Assembly: GCF_027533645.1 (NCBI RefSeq)
Contig: NZ_JAQAGY010000026.1
Coordinates: 1 to 64,000 of the forward strand
DNA from: Paenibacillus caseinilyticus
GTDB lineage: Bacteria; Bacillota; Bacilli; Paenibacillales; NBRC-103111
DNA: 64,000 bases
Reading direction: 5' to 3'
Part shown: positions 52,185 through 61,667 of the stretch, in pieces
Layout of the letters: each line of letters starts with the position of its first letter
Numbering within the stretch: the first letter of the stretch is position 1
Translations under genes and position numbers: made by a program
Notes under the pieces: generated by a model
What the model was told of the DNA's origin: nothing
Database searches by the model: none
What the model saw: only the letters and a program-made list of their open reading frames with translations

Positions 52185-52927
52185 CGCGGTTCCTCCTTCG
52201 CTTCCTCCTGGATTTGGGCTGCGGAATGGGCTTCCGCCCTCGTGTCCGGATTCATTTCCGTCTTCGCTTCCGTCTTCGCTTCCGTCTTATTCTCCGACTT
52301 GGTTTCCTCGAGATAGTTGTAGAGCGTGTACTTCGAGATGTTGAGGTAAGCGCAGATCTTCTCGCCGCCCTTCTTGATCAGGAAGGCGCCCTTGCGGTCG
52401 AGCAGGCCGATCATCCGCATCTTGTCCTCCTTGGTCATGAGGGCGACGGGCCTGCCGACATCCTCTTGCGCTTCCTGGATCAGGGCATCGAGCAGGTCCG
52501 TCACATTGCTGACGAACGACTCCTTGACCTCCGGCTGCAGATTCGCTGCCGTCAGCGAGTGGAGGGTGCGCTCGGCGACCATGAGATCCGTGATGTCGAA
52601 GTTGATGCAGAGCGCCCCCACGGTCCGCCCTTCGGCATTCTTCATGTACATCGATGTCGAACGCAGCATCCGTCCGTCCTTGGTCTGCGTCACGTAATTG
52701 AACCGGTTCCCGTCGACCTGGCTGCCCCGCAGCAGCTCGAGGCCCAGGTTGGTCCCCGGGTCGCCGACCTTGCGGCCCGTGATATGGCCGTTCTCGATCG
52801 CTACGATCGTGCTCTCATAAGAACCCGTCAAGTCGTGCAGCACGACTTCGCAGTTCTCGCCGAACTGGGCGGCGATGCCTTTCACCAGCACCGACAAAAA
52901 ATCAAATTCATCCCGTATGGACTCCAT
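52181..52927 (-). CDS. YheO-type PAS/helix-turn-helix transcriptional regulator
   Basis: 248 aa from ATG 52927 with AAAGGAG upstream. The N-terminal PAS-like YheO domain (FDFLSVLVKGIAAQFGENCEVVLHDL, then VGALCINFDITD) is followed by an HTH_22 domain (EDKMRMIGLLDRKGAFLIKKGGEKICAYLNISKYTLYNYL). In E. coli the YheO-domain regulator DecR (YbaO) is a different family, but several YheO-type proteins neighbour amino-acid catabolic genes. The C-terminal about 35 residues are a hydrophilic tail with KTEA repeats encoded by a 12-bp tandem repeat. As first gene of the D-amino-acid unit it is probably the local regulator. Confidence 0.88.
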   Translation of the reverse strand: MESIRDEFDFLSVLVKGIAAQFGENCEVVLHDLTGSYESTIVAIENGHITGRKVGDPGTNLGLELLRGSQVDGNRFNYVTQTKDGRMLRSTSMYMKNAEGRTVGALCINFDITDLMVAERTLHSLTAANLQPEVKESFVSNVTDLLDALIQEAQEDVGRPVALMTKEDKMRMIGLLDRKGAFLIKKGGEKICAYLNISKYTLYNYLEETKSENKTEAKTEAKTEMNPDTRAEAHSAAQIQEEAKEEPR

Positions 52928-52980
52928 TCGTCCGCAAAACTCCTTTGGTCCCGTCATTGCGGGGGGGCTTCATGAGAATG

Positions 52981-53020
52981 ATGGTAGCATATTCCAACGC
53001 TTTGTCAAACAAAAAGTTTG
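52981..53020 (-). promoter_or_regulatory. Promoter of the D-amino-acid unit with palindromic operator candidate
   Basis: On the minus strand TTGACA (53003-53008) lies 16 bp from an extended -10, TGC-TACCAT (-10 at 52981-52986). A palindrome CAAAC-AAAAA-GTTTG (53006-53020) overlaps the -35 and continues upstream, a natural place for regulator binding. Confidence 0.6.
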
Positions 53021-53126
53021 TTGTGCTAAAAAAAAGTCTGTTTGGCGGTAATGCAGGTATGCTAGTATAAAAAACAACAAGCCGGACGGAATGGGAAGCC
53101 CTTACAACTCAGGGGAGGACCGCTCT

Positions 53127-53167
53127 AGACGGGAGCTTAGCCACGGGTGGAACCTGTGATTCCGTCT
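53127..53167. other. Structured element in a 740-bp gene-free region
   Basis: AGACGG (53127-53132) pairs with CCGTCT (53162-53167), and inside it CACGGGT pairs with ACCTGTG around GGA (53142-53158). The rest of 53021-53667, upstream of the second kinase gene, contains open frames without recognisable protein character. I see no clear promoter for the kinase gene. Confidence 0.35.
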
Positions 53168-53667
53168 CCCTTGGCCAGTTTGATCATGGTAGACGCAGCT
53201 AAGCCGCCGGCGTACAGCCAAGCAACGCGCGCCGGGAGAGGCACATGCTGCGCCCGCGTCTGCCTTCCAGCCTCCGCTTGGCTTCACGGGCACGGAAGAC
53301 AGCGCTCTTGATGGAGCGCTCCTTGCGCCCGGTCCCCCTCGCTGAGGGCTTCCTCCAGTCCAAGCATCTGCGGAAGCTAACGCGATACGGTGGATAGGGC
53401 GCATGGGCACCGCACTCCCCATGCCGCGCCGTTCTCTCTCTTGCCGTACCGCTCCCGGTTCCCCTTGCGCCTTCCGAAAGACCGGATGAAGTGCGCCCGG
53501 CACCCTGTCCGGTCCGCTCTTGCTTCTCATACTGCTCTTACCTCCGTATTTCCCCGCCTGATCCCGGTCCGCCGGCCTGCCCGTTTGCCTTATTCCAATT
53601 TTCCCAAAGCTCTGCCTCCCGGCGGCTTCCTTAACGACCATATCATTCAACGGGGTGAACTACTCGC

Positions 53668-55458
53668 ATGAAACGCTGGCTCGCCAAATCCCTTAAGCGC
53701 AAACTAACGATTCTTCTGCTCCTTGCTATTCTGGTTCCGCTGCTGTCCACGGGCGCCGTCTCCTACCGGATCGCGGCGAACGTCGCCGAGGAGAAGGCGA
53801 AGGAGGCCGGGATGAACACCCTGCGGCAGATCGCCGGCAAGCTGGAGTTCGTGGTGCAGGATGCCGAGAACATGTCGCTGTTCCTCATCGGACAGAAGGA
53901 TATCCAGCAGTACCTGGGCGACGAAGAGGAGGACATCTCGCGCTATTCGCTCCATATCGGGTTCCTGACGAACTTGGCGTTCTCCAAAAAATACATCGCC
54001 GACATTACGATCGAGCCCGAAGCGGGGACGCCTCCCCTGACCACAACGACCAAGCTGAAGTCCGGCCTGCCCGAGGTGCTGCAGGAGCACCGGGAGGCGT
54101 ACCGCCGCAGCGTGCGCTGGTGGTCGCCGATCTACGAGAACCGCACGACCGAAGGAACGAAGCGGGTCTTCTCGCTGGTGCGGCCGGTCCGCAGCTTCAA
54201 TGATTTCCGTACGCTCGGCACGCTGTCCATCGCCGTGGACGAGGCCGAGATCGGCAAGTATCTCACCGACTCCGGCTGGGAGGCGAAGGGGCTCGTCCTG
54301 CTCCTGGATGAGCAGGGGCAGGTGCTCTCCTCCCGCGATCCAGGCTGGCTGAACCGCCCGGTCGCCGGTCTGTATCCGGGGATCGGTCCCCTGGCCGGAG
54401 AGAGCGGGATCTCCCACTATGGCGAAGGGGAAGGGCGGCAGACCGTGCTCTACCACACGCTGCCGGGGATCGGCTGGAAGCTGGTCGGCTTCCTGCCGAC
54501 GAACATTTATACGGCGCAGAGCGGTTATATTCTGGCGGTCACGGCGGGCGCGACCCTGCTCGGTCTGCTGCTGGCGGCCGGACTCGTGCTGATCTTCACG
54601 GGGCGGGTCACGAGGCCCTTGACCCGGTTGACGCAGACGCTGAAGGATCTGAACCCGGACGAGCCGATCCCGCCTTTTGCGGTGAAGAGCAGCGATGAGG
54701 TGGGTCTCCTGCTCCACAGCTACAACAAGCTCAGCGACCGCATCCAGCGGCTGAAGGAACAGGTGCAGCGGGATGAAGCCAAGAAGAAAGAGGCGGACCT
54801 GCTCGCGCTGCAGGCGCAGATTCACCCCCATTTTCTGTATAACACGCTCTCGTCGATTCACTGGATCGCCCTCATGAACAAGGACCGGCAGACCTCGGAG
54901 ATGGTAGGGGCGCTCAGCGATTTCCTGCGGTTCTCCCTCAATGGGGGAGAAGAGTACTGTCCGCTGCAGCAAGAGGTGGAGCACGCGCGCAATTATGCCT
55001 ATATCCAGGCGATCCGCTTCCCGGGCCAATTCGAGATCGAATTCTATATCGATCCTTCGCTGACGGGACTGCCGGTGCTGAAGCTGCTCCTGCAGCCGCT
55101 TATCGAGAATGCGCTCGTGCACGGGATTCAGAAGCTGGGCCGGCCGGGGGCGATCTACATTCACGCCCAGCGGCAGGGGGAGGCTGTCGCTTTTGCGGTG
55201 GAGGATACCGGGGCGGGGATGACGGAGGAACGTCTGCGGGAGCTGCGCAGCGAGCTATCCGGAAGGGATGCACGGGGCGGCTCTTATGCGCCGGCCCCCG
55301 CCCCCCATGCCAAGAAGACGAGCGGCTACGGCCTGCGCAACGTGCAGCAGCGGCTGCTCCTGCACTACGGCAGTAACGCGGGGCTCGGCATCGACAGCGG
55401 AGCGCAGCGGGGGACGCGCATCACTTTCACCATACCGATAGGGGAGGCATTCGCATGA
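53668..55458 (+). CDS. YesM-like sensor histidine kinase
   Basis: 596 aa. First membrane helix (about 15-35), an extracytoplasmic sensor of about 250 residues, second helix (about 288-312), HAMP domain (VTRPLTRLTQTLKDLNPDEP), then His_kinase with QIHPHFLYNTLSSIHW (His388) and an HATPase domain (IENALVHG, DTGAGM, GYGLRNVQQRL). The 3' end overlaps the response-regulator start by 4 nt. Together they probably activate the transporter operon directly downstream in response to an extracellular carbohydrate. Confidence 0.93.
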   Translation: MKRWLAKSLKRKLTILLLLAILVPLLSTGAVSYRIAANVAEEKAKEAGMNTLRQIAGKLEFVVQDAENMSLFLIGQKDIQQYLGDEEEDISRYSLHIGFLTNLAFSKKYIADITIEPEAGTPPLTTTTKLKSGLPEVLQEHREAYRRSVRWWSPIYENRTTEGTKRVFSLVRPVRSFNDFRTLGTLSIAVDEAEIGKYLTDSGWEAKGLVLLLDEQGQVLSSRDPGWLNRPVAGLYPGIGPLAGESGISHYGEGEGRQTVLYHTLPGIGWKLVGFLPTNIYTAQSGYILAVTAGATLLGLLLAAGLVLIFTGRVTRPLTRLTQTLKDLNPDEPIPPFAVKSSDEVGLLLHSYNKLSDRIQRLKEQVQRDEAKKKEADLLALQAQIHPHFLYNTLSSIHWIALMNKDRQTSEMVGALSDFLRFSLNGGEEYCPLQQEVEHARNYAYIQAIRFPGQFEIEFYIDPSLTGLPVLKLLLQPLIENALVHGIQKLGRPGAIYIHAQRQGEAVAFAVEDTGAGMTEERLRELRSELSGRDARGGSYAPAPAPHAKKTSGYGLRNVQQRLLLHYGSNAGLGIDSGAQRGTRITFTIPIGEAFA

Positions 55459-57014
55459 AGCTCATGATCGTGGACGACGAAGATATTATCCGCCGGGGGC
55501 TCAGCACCGTCATCGACTGGACGGAGATCGGCCTGACGCTCCTGCCGCCGGCCTCTTCCGCCGAGGAGGCGATGGCGCGCATCCCGGAGGAGAAGCCGCA
55601 CGTGATTCTCACCGATATCCGGATGAGCGGCATGGACGGGATCGAGCTGGCAGGCCGGGTGCGGGCGCTGCTGCCCGATACGCAGACGATCATCCTCACG
55701 GGCTACGACGACTTCGGCTATGCCCGGGAGGCGCTGCGCGAAGGCGTATCGGACTATCTGCTGAAGACGAGCCGCCCCGAGGAGATCCTGCGGGCGGCGG
55801 CCAAGGCCAAGCAGCGCGTGCTCGAGAAGTGGGAGGCCCGGCGGCGCGAGTCGCTGCAGTCGGCCGCTATGCGCCGCCAGCTCATGGAGCGCCTGCTGGC
55901 ACAGGGCCCGGACCCGGGCGCGGGGAAGGGCGAGCTGCCCGAGGACCTGCGGACTTGGTTCCTGCAGAGCGGCCTCTGCGGCCCGGACGGGCAGACAGCC
56001 GCCCTGCAGGTCATGCTGGTGCAGGCCGCGGGCTGGGGCGACGGACCGTTCGCCGGGCTGCTGCTGGGTGCGGCGGAGAACATTCTCTATGAGCTGCTGC
56101 CCTGCGTGACGCTGCTGCAGGCAGACCGCGTCGCCGTGATCCTGCCCGCGGACCCTGGCGCCTGCGGCACTAGCCCGGCCCGGGCCTTGGAGCGGCTCGC
56201 CGCGACGCTGAAGTGCACCGTCTTCGCCGCGCTCGGGAGCCCGGCGGCAAGCCCCGCGGGCCTGCCCGCCTCGTGCCGGGAAGCAGAGCGCGTGCTGGCC
56301 TTCCGCGAGCTGCTCGGCGGGCAGGGGCTCTTCACGCCGGCGCACCTGCTCGGCCGCACAGGCTCGCGCACGGTCTGCTCGCAGGCGGAAGAGGCGGAGC
56401 TGGCGGCGCTCCTGGCCCGGGGCGGGACGACCGGGCTGCGCCGCTTCGTCAGCCGGGTCGTGCGGGCCGAGCTCGACCACCCGGCGGCCACCCCGCAGTC
56501 GCTGCAGGCGTTCCTGCACTCGCTGGTGCTCTCCGGGCACCGCTGGCTGGAGCGGGAGCTGGGCGGCACTGCCGCGCCCGAGTACGCCCCGCTGCCGGAA
56601 GCCGGCGGCCAGGCGGAGGAAGAGGTGTTCCGGCGGCTGGCTGCGGTCATGGCGCGGTTCCACGAGTCGCTCTCGGAGAGCCGGGGCGGGTATATTCCGA
56701 AGGCGGCCGCCTATATCCGGGACCACCTTCACGATCCGGGCCTCTGTCTTCAGCAGGTGGCTGCCGTCGTGCATCTGAGCCCGAGCCACTTCGGGGAAGT
56801 GTTCAAGCGGGAGACGGGACAGAACTATCTCGAGTTCGTGACGGGGGAGCGGATGCGCAGGGCGGCCGCCCTGCTGCGGGAATCGCAGGCGAAGATCAGC
56901 GAAGTGGCCCAGCGTGTGGGCTACGAGGATATCAAGCACTTCGGCCAGCTGTTCAAGAAGCATACAGGGGCTACCCCGTCGGAGTACCGGCAGTCGATCC
57001 GGGAAGGCCTATGA
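55455..57014 (+). CDS. YesN-like response regulator with AraC-type DNA-binding domain
   Basis: 519 aa. The receiver has intact D7/D8, phosphoacceptor D54 and the late Lys (YLLKTS, where the usual KP is KT). The middle region is Ala/Gly-rich and its DNA has unusually high GC. The C-terminal AraC domain (LQQVAAVVHLSPSHFGEVFKRETGQNY; VGYEDIKHFGQLFKKHTGATPSEYR) is intact. The likely target is the MalEFG-type operon starting 130 bp downstream. Confidence 0.92.
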   Translation: MKLMIVDDEDIIRRGLSTVIDWTEIGLTLLPPASSAEEAMARIPEEKPHVILTDIRMSGMDGIELAGRVRALLPDTQTIILTGYDDFGYAREALREGVSDYLLKTSRPEEILRAAAKAKQRVLEKWEARRRESLQSAAMRRQLMERLLAQGPDPGAGKGELPEDLRTWFLQSGLCGPDGQTAALQVMLVQAAGWGDGPFAGLLLGAAENILYELLPCVTLLQADRVAVILPADPGACGTSPARALERLAATLKCTVFAALGSPAASPAGLPASCREAERVLAFRELLGGQGLFTPAHLLGRTGSRTVCSQAEEAELAALLARGGTTGLRRFVSRVVRAELDHPAATPQSLQAFLHSLVLSGHRWLERELGGTAAPEYAPLPEAGGQAEEEVFRRLAAVMARFHESLSESRGGYIPKAAAYIRDHLHDPGLCLQQVAAVVHLSPSHFGEVFKRETGQNYLEFVTGERMRRAAALLRESQAKISEVAQRVGYEDIKHFGQLFKKHTGATPSEYRQSIREGL

Positions 57015-57143
57015 TCCATTGCCCGGGTTTTCCCCCCTATGGTTCCGGGGTTTCTCCCGTACCCCGTCCGGCGGCCCTCCCCTATACTGAAGGAAGAACG
57101 AACGATAACATCTGGCGGTACTTACCAAGAGGAGGGGCTGAAC

Positions 57144-58487
57144 ATGTTGGAAGCGGTTCAGAAGAAAGGCTGGTCCAAAGCGATTCCGGCGGCGCTGCTT
57201 GTGTCGCTGCTGGCAGGCTGCGGGGGAAGCGGCGAGAGCGCCGGTTCGGCAGGCACCGATGGGGCCAAGGCGGGCGATAAGGTGAAGCTGTCCCTGTGGC
57301 ATAACTTCACCGGCGACGATCTGCGGGCGAAGACGATGCGGGGCATCATGGACAAGTTCAAGGCGGACCATCCGGAGATCGAGCTCGACATCCAGAGCAT
57401 TCCGCCCGACGGGTACCGGGCACGCCTGAAGACGGTGGCGGCAGCCAACGAGATGCCGGATGTGTTCATGATGTGGCCCGGCGTGATGACCAAGGAGTTC
57501 GCCGGAGGAGATCTGCTGCAGCCGATCGACGGGCTGCTGGAGAGCAAGGCGGATTGGAAGAAGGGCTTCCTGCCGGGCTCCTTCGACGACTTCACGATCG
57601 ACGGCAGAATCTACAGTGCCCCGATGGGCCTGTCGCCGACCTCGATTCTGTACTACAACCGCGCCATCTTCGACAAGTACGGCGTTCAGCCGCCGAAGAC
57701 TTGGGAGGAGCTGCTGGCGCTGGTCGACACCTTCAAGAAAGACAAGGTGACTCCGATCGCGCTCGGCAACAAAGCGGCCTGGCTGGCGCAGTCGTCGATC
57801 CTCAGCTCGCTCGCCGACCGGGTGACGGGGACGGAATGGTTCCTGAAGGCGGCCGCGCAGGACGGCGCGAAGTTCACCGATCCCCAATTCGTGCAGGCGC
57901 TGACTTATCTGCAGGGATTGGGTAAGGCGGGCGCCTTCCAAGACGGCTTCAACTCCATCGACAACACGCAGATGGAGCAGATGTTCGCCCAGGGCAAAGC
58001 GGCGATGATGATCGACGGCGGCTGGGCGCTGAGCTCCCTGGCAGCGAATGCTTCCAAGGAAGCGCTGGATGCGATGGACGTGACGGTGCTGCCGTCCGTG
58101 CCTGGAGGCAAGGGCGATCCGAACTCGCTGTCCGGCGTGGTGGGCACGGGCCTGGGCCTCAGCAAGAAGGTCGAAGGGGCGCGCAAGGATGCGGCCTACC
58201 AGCTCATCTATGCGATGAGCGGTCCGGAAGCGCAGAAGGCGACGCTCGAGAGCAACCAGCTCGTGAGCTACAAGGCCGAGCTCGACAAGAGCAAGGTGTC
58301 GTCCCTGTTCGCCAAGGCGTATGAACTCGTCGGCAAGGTGGAGCGCACGCCGGTCTATGACGGCAGACTGAGCTCGGCTGCGGCGGATGTCGTCAACAAC
58401 GGGCTGCAAGAGCTGCTCATGGGTGCGAAGCCGGAGGATGTAGCGAAGAAAATCCAGGACGCGCAGGCGAAGTCCGCAGGCAAGTAG
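57144..58487 (+). CDS. Extracellular solute-binding lipoprotein, MalE/UgpB type
   Basis: 447 aa from ATG 57144 with GAGGAGGGG upstream. Lipobox LAGC is followed by a Gly/Ser/Ala linker. The CUT1-type solute-binding fold shows VKLSLWHNFTGDDLRAKTMRGIMDKF, MWPGVMTKEFA, YYNRAIFDKYGVQPPKTWEELLAL and AAMMIDGGWAL. It binds an oligosaccharide or sugar derivative for the two permeases that follow. No ATPase gene is in the operon, so a shared MsmX-type ATPase encoded elsewhere is implied. Confidence 0.92.
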   Translation: MLEAVQKKGWSKAIPAALLVSLLAGCGGSGESAGSAGTDGAKAGDKVKLSLWHNFTGDDLRAKTMRGIMDKFKADHPEIELDIQSIPPDGYRARLKTVAAANEMPDVFMMWPGVMTKEFAGGDLLQPIDGLLESKADWKKGFLPGSFDDFTIDGRIYSAPMGLSPTSILYYNRAIFDKYGVQPPKTWEELLALVDTFKKDKVTPIALGNKAAWLAQSSILSSLADRVTGTEWFLKAAAQDGAKFTDPQFVQALTYLQGLGKAGAFQDGFNSIDNTQMEQMFAQGKAAMMIDGGWALSSLAANASKEALDAMDVTVLPSVPGGKGDPNSLSGVVGTGLGLSKKVEGARKDAAYQLIYAMSGPEAQKATLESNQLVSYKAELDKSKVSSLFAKAYELVGKVERTPVYDGRLSSAAADVVNNGLQELLMGAKPEDVAKKIQDAQAKSAGK

Positions 58488-58615
58488 AGGCGCTGCCCGG
58501 TTCGCTGCCCGGCGTGGGGAGGGGTGAGCGCTTCGCAGCCGGTTCCCGGGGAGGAGCCGGCCGGGGCGCTGGGAGCCCTTCCTGCCGCCATTCCCATATC
58601 AAGGAGGTTTTGCGC

Positions 58616-59491
58616 ATGACCGCAGCCGTGCGGGCCCGGGGATTTATCACGCTGGCCCTGTTTCCCGCTGTCCTTTTGTTCTCTTTCTTCGTCATCGTGC
58701 CGGTCTTCTGGTCCGCCTATTACGGATTTTTTGACTGGAAGGGGATTGGGGCGGCGAAGTTCATCGGATTCGACAATTACGCGGAAGTGCTGAAGGATGA
58801 GATCTTCTGGCTCGCGTTCAAGAACAATATGCTGATCGTCGCCGCCTCCGTCTTCGGCCAGATTCCGGTCGCGCTGCTGCTGGCCCTCGTGCTGACGAAG
58901 TCGACCTTGTTCCAGCGCTTCATACGCGCATCGGTGTTCATGCCGATGGTGCTCTCGTCTGTTGTCATCGGCATCATCTGGGGCTACATCTACCATCCGC
59001 AGATCGGCATTCTGAATTTTCTGCTCGACAAGGCAGGGCTCGGGGAATGGAAGATGCAGTGGCTCTCGGACCCGAAGGTGTCGATGTATTCGCTGATGGT
59101 GCCGATTATCTGGAATTACATCGGTCCTTATATGCTCATGTTCATTGCAGCGCTCCAAAATATTTCCCCGGAAATTGACGATGCCGCGCGGATTGATGGT
59201 GTCGGACCAGCCCGAAAGCTGTTCTCGGTCAAGCTGCCGATGATCTGGGACACGGTGAAGGTGGCCGTCGTGCTCTGTATCTCCGGGAGTCTTAAGGCGT
59301 TCGACCTTATCTATGTCATGACAGGCGGGGGCCCGGCGCATTCGACAGAGCTGCTCGCCTCCTATATGTACAACAACACGTTCAATGTGTTCCGCTTCGG
59401 CTACGGCAGCGCCGTGTCGACGGCTATTATCATTCTCAGTCTGGCGCTGATTGCCGGCAGCCAGTATCTCATGAAGCGGGATTACCGTTAA
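58616..59491 (+). CDS. Sugar ABC transporter permease, MalF/UgpA type
   Basis: 291 aa. ATG 58616 has AAGGAGG at ideal spacing. Six membrane helices and the EAA loop (ISPEIDDAARIDGVGPARKLFSVKLPMI) define the family. It pairs with the next gene product in the membrane channel. Confidence 0.93.
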   Translation: MTAAVRARGFITLALFPAVLLFSFFVIVPVFWSAYYGFFDWKGIGAAKFIGFDNYAEVLKDEIFWLAFKNNMLIVAASVFGQIPVALLLALVLTKSTLFQRFIRASVFMPMVLSSVVIGIIWGYIYHPQIGILNFLLDKAGLGEWKMQWLSDPKVSMYSLMVPIIWNYIGPYMLMFIAALQNISPEIDDAARIDGVGPARKLFSVKLPMIWDTVKVAVVLCISGSLKAFDLIYVMTGGGPAHSTELLASYMYNNTFNVFRFGYGSAVSTAIIILSLALIAGSQYLMKRDYR

Positions 59492-59527
59492 TGGCGATGT
59501 AACCGCGAAGGAAAGGAGCGCGTTATC

Positions 59528-60403
59528 ATGGAAGGCTCACTCTCTCTCGGGAGCAAGGCGGCGGGCCGGGGGCCGGCTGTGCGGCGGGGTATCGGGAGGC
59601 TGGCGATCCGGCTGGCGCTCACGCTGTATGCCCTGGTTACCTTGTATCCGCTGGTCTGGCTGTTCCTCAGCGCTTTCAAGTCGAACGATGAATTCTTCTC
59701 GAGGCCGTTCGGCATGCCGCTGCAGTGGTCGTTCGACAACTTTGGAAGAGCCTGGGAAGTGTCGGCCATGGGGACTTCGATCGTGAACTCCCTTATCGTT
59801 ACGGTGCTCTCCCTGGTGCTGACGCTGGTGTTCGGCGCATTGGCCGCCTTCGCGCTGGCCCGGTTCGAGTTCCGCCTGAAGGGCTTCTGGATGGGGTTGT
59901 TCCTGCTCGGCATGCTCATTCCGGTCCACAGCACGCTTGTGCCGCTGTTCATTCTCATGAAAAAAACGCATCTGCTCGACACCTATGCCGCGCTGGTGCT
60001 GCCGTATGCGGCCTTCGAGCTGCCGCTCGCCGTCTTCGTCATCGCCGCGTTCCTGACCTCGATCCCGAAGGAGATCGAAGAGGCGGCCCTGATCGACGGA
60101 ACGGGCTACTGGGGCATCTTCTTCCGGATGATGCTGCCCCTGTCGCTGCCGGCTTTGTCGACGGTTGCCATTCTCGGGTTCCTGCGGTTCTGGAACGACT
60201 TTGCCTTCGCGCTCGTCTTCATCTCGAAGCCGGCGCTGAAGACGGTGCCGCTGAGCCTCTCGGTGTTCGCCACGGGCTATTCGACAGACTACAAGCTGAC
60301 GATGGCGGCGCTCTCCATCGCCGTGCTGCCGACGATCATCGCCTTCCTCCTGTTCCAGGAACAGATCATGAAAGGGATGACGGCCGGAGCGGTCAAGGGG
60401 TAA
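59528..60403 (+). CDS. Sugar ABC transporter permease, MalG/UgpE type
   Basis: 291 aa with six membrane helices and the EAA loop (IPKEIEEAALIDGTGYWGIFFRMMLPLSLPAL). AAAGGAGCG precedes the ATG. It is the partner of the preceding permease. The operon carries no ATP-binding subunit. Confidence 0.93.
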   Translation: MEGSLSLGSKAAGRGPAVRRGIGRLAIRLALTLYALVTLYPLVWLFLSAFKSNDEFFSRPFGMPLQWSFDNFGRAWEVSAMGTSIVNSLIVTVLSLVLTLVFGALAAFALARFEFRLKGFWMGLFLLGMLIPVHSTLVPLFILMKKTHLLDTYAALVLPYAAFELPLAVFVIAAFLTSIPKEIEEAALIDGTGYWGIFFRMMLPLSLPALSTVAILGFLRFWNDFAFALVFISKPALKTVPLSLSVFATGYSTDYKLTMAALSIAVLPTIIAFLLFQEQIMKGMTAGAVKG

Positions 60404-60488
60404 ATTTCGACACGGGACAGGGATACTTATTTGCAATTAACAGCCCCTGCGGATTGTGGTAGTCTACAGGGGAAAGGGGAGATCGGCT

Positions 60489-61547
60489 GTGGGCAAATTA
60501 CGAATCGGCGTGATCGGAGCAGGCTCCATCTCCGAAGCGCACTTAAGCGCCTATGCGCAGAACAAGCATGTGGAACTGGCGGCGGTGTGCGACAAGAACG
60601 GGGAGCGGGCCAGGGCGGCCGCCGACCGCTTCGGAGCAAGGCGCGTCTATACGGGGTACCGCGATCTGCTGGCTGACCCGGAGATCGACGCGGTCAGCAT
60701 CTGTACATGGAACGACACGCACGGCGAGATCTCCATTGCGGCGCTCGAAGCTGGCAAGCATGTGCTCTGCGAGAAGCCGCTCTGCACGAGTGTCGACAAG
60801 GCGCTCGAAGTGGAGGCGGCCGTCCGGCGCACAGGGAAGCTGCTGCAGGTCGGCTTCGTCCGGCGGTACGGCACGAACGCCAAGGTGCTGCGGCGCTTCA
60901 TCGACGCAGGGGATCTCGGCGAGATCTATTACGCCAAGGCATCCTATCTGCGGCGTCTCGGCAACCCCGGCGGCTGGTTCGCGGATCGCGGACGCTCGGG
61001 CGGCGGGCCGCTGCTCGACATCGGCGTGCATGTGATCGACCTGTGCTGGTACCTCATGGGCCGTCCGAAGGTGCAGTCGGTGACCGGGAACGTCTACACG
61101 AAGCTTGGCAACCGTTCGAATGTCGAGAACCTCAGTTTCTACCAGGCGGCGGATTACGATGCGGCGCTGAATACGGTCGAAGACATGGCCAATGCTTTGA
61201 TCCGCTTCGAGAACGGGGCGTCGCTTATGGTCGACGTATCGTTCACCCTGCATGCGAAGCAGGATGAGGTGACGGTGAAGCTGTTCGGGGACCAAGGAGG
61301 GGCTGAGGTGGAGCCGCAGCTCTGCATCGTCACCGAGAAGCACAATACGATCTTGAACGCGACGCCGCAGATCGACGAATCGACCTTCGACTTCATGGGC
61401 GGCTTCCGCAGCGAGATCGATTATTTCGTGGAGTGCTGCCTCGGCCGGGCGGAGCTGATCGCGCCGGTGGAAGACGGTGTCGAGCTCACGAAGATCGTCA
61501 GCGCGATCTACGAGTCGGCGGCGCAGGGCCGCGAAGTCCGCTTCTAA
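60489..61547 (+). CDS. Gfo/Idh/MocA family NAD(P)-dependent sugar dehydrogenase
   Basis: 352 aa from GTG 60489 with AAAGGGGAG upstream. The N-terminal Rossmann fold has GVIGAGSISEAHL and the catalytic Lys in CEKPLCTS. The C-terminal domain has GGGPLLDIGVHVIDLCWYLMG, with the usual Asp and His. Members oxidise inositols or modified sugars, often as the first catabolic step. It lies 85 bp after the permease gene and is probably in the same operon, acting on the imported compound. Confidence 0.93.
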   Translation: MGKLRIGVIGAGSISEAHLSAYAQNKHVELAAVCDKNGERARAAADRFGARRVYTGYRDLLADPEIDAVSICTWNDTHGEISIAALEAGKHVLCEKPLCTSVDKALEVEAAVRRTGKLLQVGFVRRYGTNAKVLRRFIDAGDLGEIYYAKASYLRRLGNPGGWFADRGRSGGGPLLDIGVHVIDLCWYLMGRPKVQSVTGNVYTKLGNRSNVENLSFYQAADYDAALNTVEDMANALIRFENGASLMVDVSFTLHAKQDEVTVKLFGDQGGAEVEPQLCIVTEKHNTILNATPQIDESTFDFMGGFRSEIDYFVECCLGRAELIAPVEDGVELTKIVSAIYESAAQGREVRF

Positions 61548-61667
61548 GTCGAAACAGCCTTCGCATTTTCGCATCATATAGGTTCTCATTCTCATTCCCA
61601 TTCTAATTCGGCACAAAACAGGTAGCAGAATTCATTCCCCGGTCAGGGGCAGAAGGAGGCGGCTTCG

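Noticed and set aside
53127-53167. T-box leader, from the GGGTGGAACC core
   Set aside because: There is no following terminator/antiterminator pair, no specifier-loop architecture and no amino-acid or tRNA-synthetase gene downstream.
53102-53650. Minus-strand frame upstream of the second kinase gene, considered as a TnpB-like remnant
   Set aside because: No zinc-ribbon CxxC pairs or RuvC motifs are visible, and composition is typical of non-coding GC-rich sequence. The IS200/IS605 resemblance of the hairpin is too weak to annotate.
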